NCBI GenBank assembly: GCA_963850575.1
Contig: CAWKLV010000017.1
Span: 1-64,000 of the forward strand
DNA from: TMP-7 sp963850575
Lineage (GTDB): Bacteria; Acidobacteriota; Terriglobia; Bryobacterales; Bryobacteraceae
DNA: 64,000 bases
Direction: 5' to 3'
Shown: positions 46,313 through 55,620 of the stretch, one piece after another
Layout: each line of letters starts with the position of its first letter
Numbering within the stretch: the stretch's first letter is position 1
The notes under the pieces: model-generated
What the model was told of the DNA's origin: nothing
Database searches by the model: none
The model's input: only the letters and a program-made list of their open reading frames with translations
Position numbers and translations under genes: made by a program

Positions 46313-48212
46313 CCTATCCTCCGATTCGGGGGTTCACTTACACGGACACACTACTATTGATCTATGGGACGACCGGTAACAAGTAAGCAGAATCCCGTGT
46401 TGGCTCCTGGAGGAGCCGGGGACGGGAATTAAGTTACAGCGGGATGTGTACGATACATCCGGAGACTGACAAGGTCTGCAAGGCGTGCTATTTGGCGGGC
46501 TCCACTTCCGTGTATTAACTACTGACACAACAACCGGAAGGGCGGGTGAAGGGAACTGCTAAGTCCAAGGCAAAGACGCTTTTCAAGCGTCATCCGGTTC
46601 AACCTCTCCAACCGTTCGTGCTTCCGCCACGTTCGGTCCCATGGATCACATCATGCTTAGAAAACAGACACTGCAGGCGGGATTCCCCCTGGAAACCACT
46701 CCTTTGTAATAGACAGTGATAATTTACTCTATCCAAAAGTGTAAACACTGTCAACAGAAACCTGAGTTAAAGACAACTAGTTAGGACGGTTGTAACTCAA
46801 GGGCAACTCGGGGCTTAGTGAATCGCCTGGCGTCGACTCACCGTGAAGTTCACTACCGCATGCAGATAGCAACTGTGAGCGCCAGTAATTGAGCTTAGCT
46901 CGTCTGTTCATGACTTTATCTGCTAGCAGGCCGCTAGACTCGCTCCTCACATTACTTTCTTAATTCATTTACCGCCGGAATGCCTCCTCAGTAAGTGCCA
47001 TTTATCAGAGGTCTTTCAGCACTTAGTCGAGTTGCAGAAGTGTACTTTTCCAGGAATTGCTTTCCCTTTTATCAACGCTTTTACCGGCTTATATGAGAGG
47101 TGAAGCGCAACCACCCTGTCCCTTGCGCCCTTCTCCACTTGGCGCGTCTGTATAAGATGAAACGCGGCTTGCGTCTGCGACCCAAGCATAAGATACGTGC
47201 ACCAGCGTCTTCGTATTCCCGTGCTTAAAGAAGCCGTTGAGGCATTGCCGCCGACTGACGCGGATTCTTTCCGTGGGAACCATTGTAGAAGGCGAATTAG
47301 GGCACTGCAAGAGGCATCGCGGCAATAACAGAAGTGCTACTAGATGATTTAACAAGACATCAGTTTCTATGTCCAGTTATTTTACTATTGTCGAGTTTAG
47401 CCGCATGTATCTGATGAATTCGGGTAATAAGTTTATCCGGATCTGCATCTGTTGCCCAGGAGCCGCGGCACGGGTCCTGCCCGCTGCCGGACCCGGAGCA
47501 GGTCAGTAACTATTGCTAGCCAGCTTGCGGGGTTAGTATTTGTGCATCCTTGCAGATTTGAATACGAGGTTAATGACGCGGCCTGTGGTGATTAGCGTGC
47601 TGCACTTTCTCGGCAGGCCACGTCAGCCGTGGTATCCATTTCGGAGGCGCTGGCAGATTGGCGAGGCAGTAATTGCGATAATTCAGAGCGTCGCGTTGGC
47701 CCTGGCCTGCGGGGAATCCCGTCGGTGGCGCAGGTACCAGTCAGCCCAGATAGCCAAACCTGGTCCGGACTTTCGTATTCGTGACACATACAGAAATGGA
47801 ACTTTTGGCACGTGTGCGTGCTGCTGAAAATACCGAGCGCAGCCACAATGTCGGTTAAGAATAAAGTCGCAGCTCGAGTTTCTGGAGTTCCATGCAATCA
47901 TAAATCCCTGGAATTCATCGGTGGCACTATTCGTCAATTATGTATTTAATGATGCTCAAACGGGACGCCTTTACTTACGGCGACACTCTCGTGCACAGCT
48001 GGTCGCACACACAAACGAGAGCTTTGATGAACGGCCCACCAACTATCCTGTTCCCCTTCCGTAGTGGTGGAGCTACGACGGTGTGTGCAGCGTCGCTCCG
48101 GGATCATCTGCCTATCATGCAGGCATTCAGTTGGTCGCCATTGGTTGTTACAGTCAGCGCTCTGCTCCGTCGAATCGGACGGTGCATCATCGCCAAAGGC
48201 GTAGTTCGGATC
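46313..48212. other. 1.9-kb gene-poor region upstream of the EPS operon
   Basis: No frame here reads as a convincing protein, and no tRNA or rRNA is seen. Short frames at 47089-47355 (minus) and 47683-47937 (minus) look like relics at best. The minus-strand operon promoter and leader should lie within it. The middle part (46700-47100) is more AT-rich than the flanking genes. I could not fix promoter boxes or an antiterminator-loading site. Confidence 0.5.
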
Positions 48213-50039
48213 CTACTTTTGAAATAAGAACTTAACGTTCTGAACGCTGGAGACTGGTTTGCCGTTCATTTGAGCAGGGATGAATTTCCAGCGCAGGGCA
48301 GCTTCTACGGCCGCTCGTGCGAGGTGTTGATTGAAGCCCTTCGAATTTTGGACGGGTTCTGCCTTAATCACCCTCCCTTGCGCATCAATCTGCAATTTCA
48401 CCTCAACCTCGACAGTGTTCACCAGCATCGACCGAATTGCTGCGTCGGCGTGCGGCATCACCTGTGCTGACGCAACGGGTGGCGTGTAATTCAAAGCTCG
48501 AGCCTGCGAAGGCTGGCTGGTTTCGGCAGCGGCAGCGAGAGGTTTGGGTACGTCAGCCTGAGGATTGGGTACGTCAGTCTGAGGATTGGGTGCAGGAACC
48601 TGAGGAGGTGGCGTAATCGCCGCGGACAAAGGCGCTTTAACAGCCGCAGTCTGGATGGGTGGTAGCTCCAGCGGTATGGAGTCAGCCGGCGTCGCAGGGG
48701 CCGCTTTGCGCAACAGTGGGTCACTACTGGATGCAGGTTCCTGGCGTGGCGGCACTCGGGAGTTTTGTACTGGAGGGGTTGATTCGGAAATAGCCGGTTG
48801 CGAACTCGAAATCACCTTGGGTTCCAGCTTGGGCGGAGTAATCTCGTTCATTGTAAATTTATCCAACTTCTTCTCCGGCACTATACCCACTGTATTTGCT
48901 GCACCCACTGTATTTGCTGCACCCACTGTATTTGCTGTAGCCGCTGTATTTGCTGGCCGTGATGGTGAGGTTACGCGAGCGGGCGAAAGAACATTCAACA
49001 CCGGGGCGCGGCCCGGCGGCAAGACCATCATCACGGATTCAGTCGCAACACTTTGATCCACGGATAACAGCGATAGCTGCATTTGGATTTGCTCGCCATA
49101 AGGCTGATATAAGACACTTCCATTCCGCAACTCGCTCGCCTGTAGTGAGATTTCCTTACGGCCGCGAGCATCCTGGATCGACAAAAGACCCGCTACGGCG
49201 GACGCAACGAGCGGCGAGGTCGCGTCCCATGTCAGACGGAAATCCTGTCCCGTCCGCTCGGCACGCAAGTCGATTTTCGGGCGCGACTGTGCCGCGGCAT
49301 TCGCGGGTGGATTAGCGGGTTGATGGCGGCCGACGTTCCACTTGGCGAGCATCCACACAGCCCCTGCACTCAACAATGCCGTTGCTAACGCTGCACCGCT
49401 CCATGTAGCGATTTTACGCAGTGGCCATCCAGCGTGAGGTGGGTCGCCGCGCCCGCTGTCGTCCGCATCCGTCACGCTCCGGTCGATGGACCCAAGTGTT
49501 GGCTCGCTTCGTGTTTTCTGTCGGTGCTCCATCGCTAGGAGCCCCGAATCGAAAGGAAACTCCAATAAAGCGAAGTCGCCAAAGAGTTGCCCGGCATCCC
49601 AGAAGAACACCCCTGCCGTCGGAACTCCCGTGTTCCCCGGATGTATCAACAAAATAATTGATGAAGGCGATGGAAAATAACGTTGTGCGAGTTCGGCATC
49701 GTCGGCGCTAAGCCGTAACACTTCAGCCGAGTCCACTCGGTAAAACCCCACCACTGTACTCCTGTTTACGCTCTCCTCGTTCAAGGCGGCTTCGATGGAA
49801 GCGTTATCGAGTGTGGCAAGAGCCTTTGCGGAATGTACGTGGATTAATGGGCCTTGCACCCGGCCCAACAGGATTCCACCGGGTTGCGGATGTGTAGCTG
49901 AGATTTGTATGCGGACTCGGTCAACCACGTCCAACTTGATGTGGACTTCAATGGGCGCACCTGGAAAAGACCAGATGTAAACCCCGGGTTCGGTTCCTCT
50001 TCTCACGAAGGAAGCAGCGTCGTTTACGTGAGTCGACAT
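48213..50039 (-). CDS. TonB-like protein fused to a divergent MPN/JAB-like N-domain
   Basis: A 608-residue protein from ATG 50039 (the frame is open to 50141, but the extra 34 residues look unlike a domain). Residues about 20-180 resemble an MPN/JAB fold: HPQPGGILLGRVQGPLIHVH, VVGFYRVDS, YFPSPSSIILLIHPGN and AGVFFWDAGQ. The JAMM metal residues (HxH...D) are not kept, since the usual GWYHSHP is VVGFYRVDS. A transmembrane segment (GAALATALLSAGAVWMLAKW) follows near residue 215-235, then a proline-rich linker with NTVGAA repeats. The TonB C-terminal domain (VEVEVKLQIDAQGRVIKAEP, LRWKFIPAQMNGKPVSS) ends in FLFQK. The order MPN-TM-linker-TonB points to regulation or sensing from the cytoplasm, which is inference. 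Confidence 0.72.
   Translation of the reverse strand: MSTHVNDAASFVRRGTEPGVYIWSFPGAPIEVHIKLDVVDRVRIQISATHPQPGGILLGRVQGPLIHVHSAKALATLDNASIEAALNEESVNRSTVVGFYRVDSAEVLRLSADDAELAQRYFPSPSSIILLIHPGNTGVPTAGVFFWDAGQLFGDFALLEFPFDSGLLAMEHRQKTRSEPTLGSIDRSVTDADDSGRGDPPHAGWPLRKIATWSGAALATALLSAGAVWMLAKWNVGRHQPANPPANAAAQSRPKIDLRAERTGQDFRLTWDATSPLVASAVAGLLSIQDARGRKEISLQASELRNGSVLYQPYGEQIQMQLSLLSVDQSVATESVMMVLPPGRAPVLNVLSPARVTSPSRPANTAATANTVGAANTVGAANTVGIVPEKKLDKFTMNEITPPKLEPKVISSSQPAISESTPPVQNSRVPPRQEPASSSDPLLRKAAPATPADSIPLELPPIQTAAVKAPLSAAITPPPQVPAPNPQTDVPNPQADVPKPLAAAAETSQPSQARALNYTPPVASAQVMPHADAAIRSMLVNTVEVEVKLQIDAQGRVIKAEPVQNSKGFNQHLARAAVEAALRWKFIPAQMNGKPVSSVQNVKFLFQK
48885..48956 (-). repeat. Four 18-bp tandem repeats in the TonB linker
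   Basis: The unit ACCCACTGTATTTGCTGC occurs at 48885, 48903 and, with one base changed, 48921; a weaker fourth copy (AGCCGCTGTATTTGCTGG) is at 48939. On the coding strand it gives NTVGAA repeats. A second repeat (about 21 bp, PNPQ[T/A]DVP) lies near 48541-48600. Confidence 0.85.
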
Positions 50040-50141
50040 AACATTGGTACTCGAGCCTATAAGTGTACCCCCCAGAGTATGAGAAATTGACTTCGAAATC
50101 AATGTTACATGATCGCCCGCAGTGGCGAAGTGACTGTACAA

Positions 50142-52028
50142 CTACCTCTTCCGGTGCTTCGCTATCACGGTGCGCAGGAATGCGACGAGAGCATCCGCGT
50201 GGTAATCGAACGTGAAGATCTCGCGCTGCCGCCAGACGTTACTGCGGACTTCGTCAACTCGCTTCTTATCGCGAAAGTGCGCGCCCAATTGGGGGATGTT
50301 CCGGAAGAACAAACCTATGTCCAGGTCGCGTGCCAGTGCTTGGGTCGCTACTATCGCCCCTGTGTTGTCGTACTGCAGCAGCGGCAAACCGGCCGCCACC
50401 AGTGTCGGAAGGCGGGCCGGATAATTTAAGTCGTCCCAAAAAGCGCGCCCGAGATCGCCTTGGTTATCGCTCTTTAGAAAGTGCAGCCAGCCCGCGTCAT
50501 ACCGCGACAGTTCTGTCACCCATTGGCTCGGTGCAACATGGGGGTGCAAGTGCAGACGCCCGGGCCCGACGCGTTGCACCTCTTCCACCCACGGCTTCCA
50601 GTCCCGATGCTGCAGGTCACCGTAGAAGTGCAGATGAATCCTCTCGGCCGCAAGATCCCGCAATAGCCCCGGGTGCAAGCCGATAGGGCGGCCCGGCACG
50701 ACAGTATGGAAGTCGCCGTCGGACTCGGAAAGACGCGGGCTGGGCGGCGCGTTAAACCATTCGCGCTTTGGCAAGTCGCCATCCAACACCATGGTAGAGC
50801 CGTGAGCCGTACAACCCGGCACGATGGTCTCGAACCAGTCGCGACACTCGGGGCTGGTGTAGATCTGGCCGTCCGTGCGCATGTGCAGATCGATCATTTC
50901 CCGCCAGCTGCCGTGCTCCAGGCACAGCCAAGGTCCCTCCTTAAAATGCCAGACGAAAGGAATACCAAGGTCTGCTTGGAGCACCTTGTGGGCGAACGGC
51001 ACCGCCTGCCAGTTCAGCAATGCGTAGATCACATCGGGCTGCAGCTTGCGAATGGCAGCGCGCCAGTCCGATTGCGGCAGGTCCTGTACGTGGCCGAACG
51101 GCAGAGGCCCAACGGTGTTCAGCCACCAGGGGTTCTTCATCCACAGCCCAAACAGTTGGTGGCCGCGCTCCTCCAGGGCGAGTACCCGCTCGGGATTAAA
51201 GGCGAGTTCACCGACCAGCAGAATCTTGAGACCATCTGCGGCTCGGGGACTATCCGGCCGTTCGCGGAAACGGGTATAGTGCGCCACCTCATCGGTGTAA
51301 CTGCCCACCGATGATTGAAATCGCAGCGGGTGCTGGACCTTGTAGCGGGACCGATACGGATTCAGTCCCCCTCCGAGATTCTCCCGGATTGCCTTATGGC
51401 GCTGGCGCGGATGATCCACCCACTCGCAAGAAACCTCGCCCGTTCCGGTAAATGAGCCGCGGCGGTGGAGCTTGGACCAAAACAAGCGGTCCAGATCGTC
51501 GCTGACCAGTTCCCGGCGTTCCACCCAGCGCTCATTTCCCACCCGGTGCATGACCTGCACCAATTGGAGGGGAAACCCCTCTATCTGACCTAGGTCTATA
51601 CGACGCTGGTGATAGCGCAGGCCCGCGTAGACCAGCGAAGCATCGGGGTGCGCATCCAGGCAGGCAATCAGCGATGCGAGATGCGTTGGGTAATAAAAAT
51701 CATCGGAAGGAAGGTAAGCTATCAACGGCGCGCGTGCCGCGGCAAGGGCGTGGTTCAAAGCGACCCCCAACCCTTCATTAGCAGGCATTCTCCAGTCTCG
51801 AACGCGCGGATCCGTGCGGAATTGCGCGATGAGCGACGGCGTCTCGTCAGTCGAGCCATCGTCTACGATTAACAATTCCCAGTCAGAACACGTTTGCAAT
51901 AGTAGGCTTCGTACTGCCCGGCGCAGGAACGTTGCCTGATTAAACGTGGGGAGTAGAACTGAGACTTGTGGTTTGTGTGCGACGGTCTTGGCCGAAGCGT
52001 CGTGTTGCGGGCGATCGCTAAAGAGCAT
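50142..52028 (-). CDS. Two-domain glycosyltransferase, GT2 plus GT-B-like domain
   Basis: A 628-residue protein. Residues about 20-250 are a GT-A (GT2) domain with PQVSVLLPTFNQATFLRRAV, WELLIVDDGSTDETPSLIAQ (DDGS nucleotide motif) and APLIAYLPSDDFYYPTHLAS. From about 290 a second domain starts LKILLVGELAFNPERVLALE and contains PDVIYALLNWQAVPFAHKVL and LPTLVAAGLPLLQYDN, resembling CgeB/GT4-type transferases. It is separate from the EPS operon (3.8 kb away, next to the TonB-like gene), and 190 bp of divergent promoter region separates it from the secreted protein gene at 52218. It could add to a surface glycan or protein; the acceptor is unknown. Confidence 0.8.
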   Translation of the reverse strand: MLFSDRPQHDASAKTVAHKPQVSVLLPTFNQATFLRRAVRSLLLQTCSDWELLIVDDGSTDETPSLIAQFRTDPRVRDWRMPANEGLGVALNHALAAARAPLIAYLPSDDFYYPTHLASLIACLDAHPDASLVYAGLRYHQRRIDLGQIEGFPLQLVQVMHRVGNERWVERRELVSDDLDRLFWSKLHRRGSFTGTGEVSCEWVDHPRQRHKAIRENLGGGLNPYRSRYKVQHPLRFQSSVGSYTDEVAHYTRFRERPDSPRAADGLKILLVGELAFNPERVLALEERGHQLFGLWMKNPWWLNTVGPLPFGHVQDLPQSDWRAAIRKLQPDVIYALLNWQAVPFAHKVLQADLGIPFVWHFKEGPWLCLEHGSWREMIDLHMRTDGQIYTSPECRDWFETIVPGCTAHGSTMVLDGDLPKREWFNAPPSPRLSESDGDFHTVVPGRPIGLHPGLLRDLAAERIHLHFYGDLQHRDWKPWVEEVQRVGPGRLHLHPHVAPSQWVTELSRYDAGWLHFLKSDNQGDLGRAFWDDLNYPARLPTLVAAGLPLLQYDNTGAIVATQALARDLDIGLFFRNIPQLGAHFRDKKRVDEVRSNVWRQREIFTFDYHADALVAFLRTVIAKHRKR

Positions 52029-52217
52029 GGATGTCCATCATTATGGATAGACCTGGTACGTTTTCGGTTTCCCGATGAACCTGACACGCCGAAGCGAACG
52101 GCCCCCTACTCCTCGAGGGCCGGCGAGTTTACGGCTGCAGCACGCCACCGCTCAAACCTGTTCCGGTTGGGTACTCAAGCTGTCTTATATCTGTACGAAC
52201 TACTAACAGGAGAAATT

Positions 52218-52787
52218 ATGCGAGCCAAAACTTGGTGGAGACTTAGTGTCGTGGTTGCGTTGTTTTCGATGAGCGCTTTCGCGGACCATGGCGATAACAA
52301 GAACAATAATAACGACAGCAACAGTCCGCTCACGATAAGTATCATCGGGTCCGTGCCGAGCACCACCATCGGGGGTATAAAAAGCGGAGGAGCGCCGTGG
52401 ACCATGCGAGAGGGGAAAGCGTCAATATCTGAGGGTGGGAAGTTGAAGGTTGAAGTCGCAGGACTGCTTATCGGGGCTGCTGCTGGCGTACCCGCTAACG
52501 TGGTCGGCACGGTGGGTTCGGTCCTTATGGTGGCTGCTAGTCTCGTCTGTGGTGGGAGCGGCGGCGCCGTAGTTGCGTCTACCGGTGGCGTACCGCTCAG
52601 TTCGGGCGGAAATGCTGAGATTGAGAAGAGTGTAAGTTTGCCGGCTTCGTGCATGGCGCCCGTCATCCTGGTTCGAGTCTTCTCTCCATCGGCTCCGACC
52701 GGGTCGCAGCTAGGCGCCTTCATCGCCGTCAGTGGTTTCACATCCACTTCCGTAGCTGCCAAAGACAACGATCTTAACGACCAGTAA
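52218..52787 (+). CDS. Small secreted hypothetical protein
   Basis: A 189-residue protein with signal peptide (WWRLSVVVALFSMSAFADHG, cleavage after SAFA) and an Asn/Asp-rich lead (NKNNNNDSNS). The mature part has GGAPWTMREGKASISEGGKL, VASLVCGGSGGAVVAST and IEKSVSLPASCMAPVILVRV. I recognise this pattern only as that of uncharacterised secreted proteins present in several phyla. Two cysteines could form a disulphide. The start ATG 52218 has an excellent AGGAG site 5 bp upstream. It is probably expressed alone, divergent from the glycosyltransferase. Confidence 0.8.
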   Translation: MRAKTWWRLSVVVALFSMSAFADHGDNKNNNNDSNSPLTISIIGSVPSTTIGGIKSGGAPWTMREGKASISEGGKLKVEVAGLLIGAAAGVPANVVGTVGSVLMVAASLVCGGSGGAVVASTGGVPLSSGGNAEIEKSVSLPASCMAPVILVRVFSPSAPTGSQLGAFIAVSGFTSTSVAAKDNDLNDQ

Positions 52788-52839
52788 GCACGGAGTTGTT
52801 CACTCGCCGCGATTCAAGAGCGCTTTCAAATTACACGCG

Positions 52840-53690
52840 GGAGAGCGGACGTGCAGGGCTGAAGCAAACAATGGCTGATGCCCTGTACCTCCAGAAAACC
52901 GCTGCGCATGCCCCCATGATTTGAAGCATTTCATGCGTCGTTCCCGTTGTCTGGTGGGTTGATGCGAGTTCTCCGCCCGGTTATTGAGATAGCGAGTTGC
53001 CGGGGAACCGGCAAAACGGGACGTGGCTGGAGCCAAACGTTTCCTTGAGAAGGCGATGAATGGGAACGGAACGCCTCGGGTCATTACCCTCGACCGTCAG
53101 CAAGAAATCCACTGTTCGACCGTTCGTCGACGGCACGTACTCCATGTCCGGATCATATGCTGTGGACAGGTATTCGGCCAATGGAACGAGGGTTCCGACG
53201 CTCATGGCTAGACGATAACACGAGGCTGCTCAGGAGGGCTTCGCGGGACCCAGAAAGGAATGGGCTCTAAACACGGCTTCATTTCATTTCGAACTCGAGG
53301 TGCATCTTCTGTCAGAACGGCACTGTCATACCGGGGGGATGAAATGCTGGATGAGTGCCCGACAGTGCGTACCGTTGTTATCGGTTTCGGAATTTGGGAG
53401 GTGGTCGATCAGCACGGCGCTGTGATCGATATCCCGGTTCAGCAAAACGAGTCGTACTTCCCACGCGTAGCGATAAACGTATGTCCAGCAGCCCTTCACG
53501 TTGATATGTGTCCCGTCACAACGCCACGATCCGCCTACCGAACGAGAGTACTGGCTCCAGCGCTTCTCCAATTCTGGGACGTACCGCTGCACCCAGTGCA
53601 GAATGGTCGTGTGGGCCAATTCGATCCCGCGTTAGCCCATCATATCCACAGACCGCGTGAATTCAGTTTGTAACTCAGGTACCACCTGCA
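52840..53690 (-). pseudogene. Scrambled IS6-family transposase relic
   Basis: Four pieces of one IS6-type transposase are recognisable. Minus strand: HTTILHWVQRYVPELEKRWS and SWRCDGTHINVKGCWTYVYR (53619-53460), GRTVDFLLT (about 53125-53098), and RYLNNRAENSHQPTRQRERR plus FKSWGHAQRF (about 52990-52890). Plus strand: AKRFLEKAMNGNGTPRVITL (53032-53092), which in an intact gene would lie between the second and third minus-strand pieces. So one segment is inverted, and a foreign piece (a Uma2-like start) sits between the first two. Upstream of 53619 a stop (TAA) breaks the frame at 53632. This cannot encode a functional transposase. Confidence 0.68.
53131..53205 (-). pseudogene. N-terminal fragment of a Uma2-family nuclease gene inside the IS6 relic
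   Basis: The 24 codons MSVGTLVPLAEYLSTAYDPD + MEYV match the opening of Uma2-family proteins (MSVGTLVPVEEYLSTSYRPDCDYV-like). The frame then passes directly into the IS6 piece GRTVDFLLT, so only the start is present. It marks the point where the IS6 transposase was interrupted. Confidence 0.5.
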
Positions 53691-53947
53691 TGGCAGGCCC
53701 GCGACTTTGCACCAGTGAATCATGATCTTCGCTCACAACGGATCATGAAAATGAGGTAGACATGTTGATGAGCACTGGGGAGCAGAGAGGTTGTTGGGTT
53801 CTGGCGCCGAGGCAAGCCCGCGCACCAGTGTAACCGGGACGCTTTTTTGGAACGCAACGGATTGTTGCCCCCGTTTCGACGGGGAAGCACGCGAGGGAGA
53901 GTATTCTTCGTATGGCGTCCGGCCCCCTGTGCCACACAGGAGGATTT

Positions 53948-55249
53948 ATGCGCATCGTTTACCCACGCTGTTGTGGACTGGACGTTCATAAGAAGAGCAT
54001 TACGGCCTGTTTATTGACACCGGATGAGCAGGGAGGGACTCGACAAGAAGTACGCCGTTTCGGCACTGTGACTCGGGATTTACTAGAGCTATCAGACTGG
54101 CTCACAACTAATGGTGTCACGCACGTCGCCATGGAAAGCACGGGCGTATACTGGAAGCCCGTCTGGAACATTCTTGAGGCAGCGTGCACAATATTGCTGG
54201 TCAACGCGCAACACGTAAAGGCGGTTCCAGGACGGAAGACGGACGCAAAGGACTGTCAATGGATTGCAGATTTACTGCAACACGGATTATTGAGAGGTAG
54301 TTTCGTGCCACCCACTCCCATCCGTGAACTGCGCGACTTAACACGCACGCGGGCGAGCTTACGTCAGGATCACACAGCCGTTGCCAATCGTATGCAAAAG
54401 ATTCTTGAAGATGCCAATGTCAAGATTGCATCCGTAGCCACTGACTGGCTGGGTGTATCCGGGAGAAGTATTTTGAATCGCATGCTGGACGGCGAGGAAA
54501 ACAGCGGAAAGCTGGCTGAGCTTTGTCGCGGCCGTCTGCGTGAGAAGATCCCTCAGATGCAGCTCGCACTGGAGGGACGAATGACCGAACATCATCGTTG
54601 GATGTTGCGATTGCAGCGCGAGCAGTTGATGTTTTTGGAACGACAGATCGCGCAATTGGATGTCAGAATCCAGGAGCAGATCCACGATTATCAAAAGGCC
54701 ATCGATCTGTGTGTCACGATTCCCGGGATCGAAGCTGTCGCCGCCGCCAACCTGGTCGCAGAGATAGGCCTGAACATGGAGCAGTTTCCTTCGGCCCAAC
54801 ATCTCGCAAGCTGGGCGGGCCTGTGTCCTGGAAACAATGAGAGTGCCGGCAAGCGCCTGAGTGGGAAAGCTAGGAACGGAAACGTCTGGCTCCGCCGCAA
54901 TCTGTGCCAAGCGGCGTGGGCAGCATCGCACACCAAGAATACGTACTTGTCGGCCCAGTTCCGCCGGCTAGCCGCACGCAAGGGTAACAAGCGCGCGATC
55001 GTCGCCGTGGGTCACACCATCCTAGTGATCGTGTTCCACATGCTCAAAAATCAACAACCTTATTATGATCTTGGTGCAGATTACTTTGACCGACGAAATT
55101 CCGAGCAACTCCTGAGCGAGAGGTCGTACGGATATTTGAAGGCCAAGGCGCTCGAGTCTGCCAATCAGCGAGGCGTCGTAGGCGCGGCGGGTATGCCGGC
55201 TGGTCTTCATTGTCGGGTTGCACAATTCGTGCGACTAACCTTCCAATAG
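53948..55249 (+). CDS. IS110-family transposase (DEDD), C-terminus probably cut by a transposon end
   Basis: A 433-residue protein from ATG 53948 (AGGAGG 5-7 bp upstream). The DEDD domain starts RIVYPRCCGLDVHKKSITAC (first Asp) and contains VAMESTGVYWKPVWN (Glu) and AVPGRKTDAKDCQWIADLLQ (DxxD). The C-terminal transposase_20 domain has CVTIPGIEAVAAANLVAEIG, LASWAGLCPGNNESAGKR and GNVWLRRNLCQAAWAA. The last 12 residues (CRVAQFVRLTFQ) are encoded by DNA that looks like the end of a Tn7/Tn5053-type element (TGTCG at 55211 and TGCGAC sites), so the natural C-terminus may be lost. IS110 elements lack inverted repeats, so element limits were not set. Confidence 0.9.
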   Translation: MRIVYPRCCGLDVHKKSITACLLTPDEQGGTRQEVRRFGTVTRDLLELSDWLTTNGVTHVAMESTGVYWKPVWNILEAACTILLVNAQHVKAVPGRKTDAKDCQWIADLLQHGLLRGSFVPPTPIRELRDLTRTRASLRQDHTAVANRMQKILEDANVKIASVATDWLGVSGRSILNRMLDGEENSGKLAELCRGRLREKIPQMQLALEGRMTEHHRWMLRLQREQLMFLERQIAQLDVRIQEQIHDYQKAIDLCVTIPGIEAVAAANLVAEIGLNMEQFPSAQHLASWAGLCPGNNESAGKRLSGKARNGNVWLRRNLCQAAWAASHTKNTYLSAQFRRLAARKGNKRAIVAVGHTILVIVFHMLKNQQPYYDLGADYFDRRNSEQLLSERSYGYLKAKALESANQRGVVGAAGMPAGLHCRVAQFVRLTFQ

Positions 55250-55345
55250 AACCATTCACTTAGCTGTTTCTCCTTTGCAGAATGCGCGCGACAAAAGCGC
55301 GGAATTCCTGCGACAGGCAAGCATCCGCGGATAATTCGTGCGACT
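55211..55345 (+). repeat. Extra left-end-like array of a Tn5053/Tn7-type element
   Basis: TGTCG at 55211 is followed by TGCGAC-type sites at 55225-55235, 55285-55292, 55304-55315 and 55334-55345. The first 24 bases match the inner left end (55465) at 16 positions, with the TGCGA at the same offset. It reads as a second, outer transposon end of the same family. Confidence 0.55.
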
Positions 55346-55464
55346 GGGCTTCCGCTCCACTGCATGGAGTGATATCCTCGACTCCGAACGCAGGTGCGAT
55401 GAGTGCCGTTCTCACACTCGAAGCCGGTTCGGAGATTACCGCTTAAGGCCGACGCTACCGTATC

Positions 55465-55567
55465 TGTCAATTGACCCAATTGCTGCGACAAGGACGCACC
55501 GCAAATCAGCAATTAGCGCCGGTTTCTGACACGGATGCTGCGACACGCGGCCAGGGATCGTGCGACA
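55465..55567 (+). repeat. Left end of the transposon (TIR plus three TGCGAC sites)
   Basis: TGTCAATTGACCCAATTGCT at the tip, then (G/A)AT(C/G)(G/C)TGCGACA-like sites at 55534 and 55556. Presumed TniA/TnsB binding sites by analogy. Confidence 0.7.
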
Positions 55568-55620
55568 AATTCCATCTTCCGCGATCAAAATTCACCTCTT
55601 GCTGATATGCCGGGGAGGCC

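Noticed and set aside
47089..47355. An 88-residue minus-strand frame in the EPS leader region.
   Set aside because: No Shine-Dalgarno site, no family recognised, and surrounding DNA is stop-rich; at most a relic.
46313..48212. tRNA genes or a pathogenicity-island-style attachment site near the EPS operon.
   Set aside because: No cloverleaf-like sequence or direct repeat with the operon end was found by eye.
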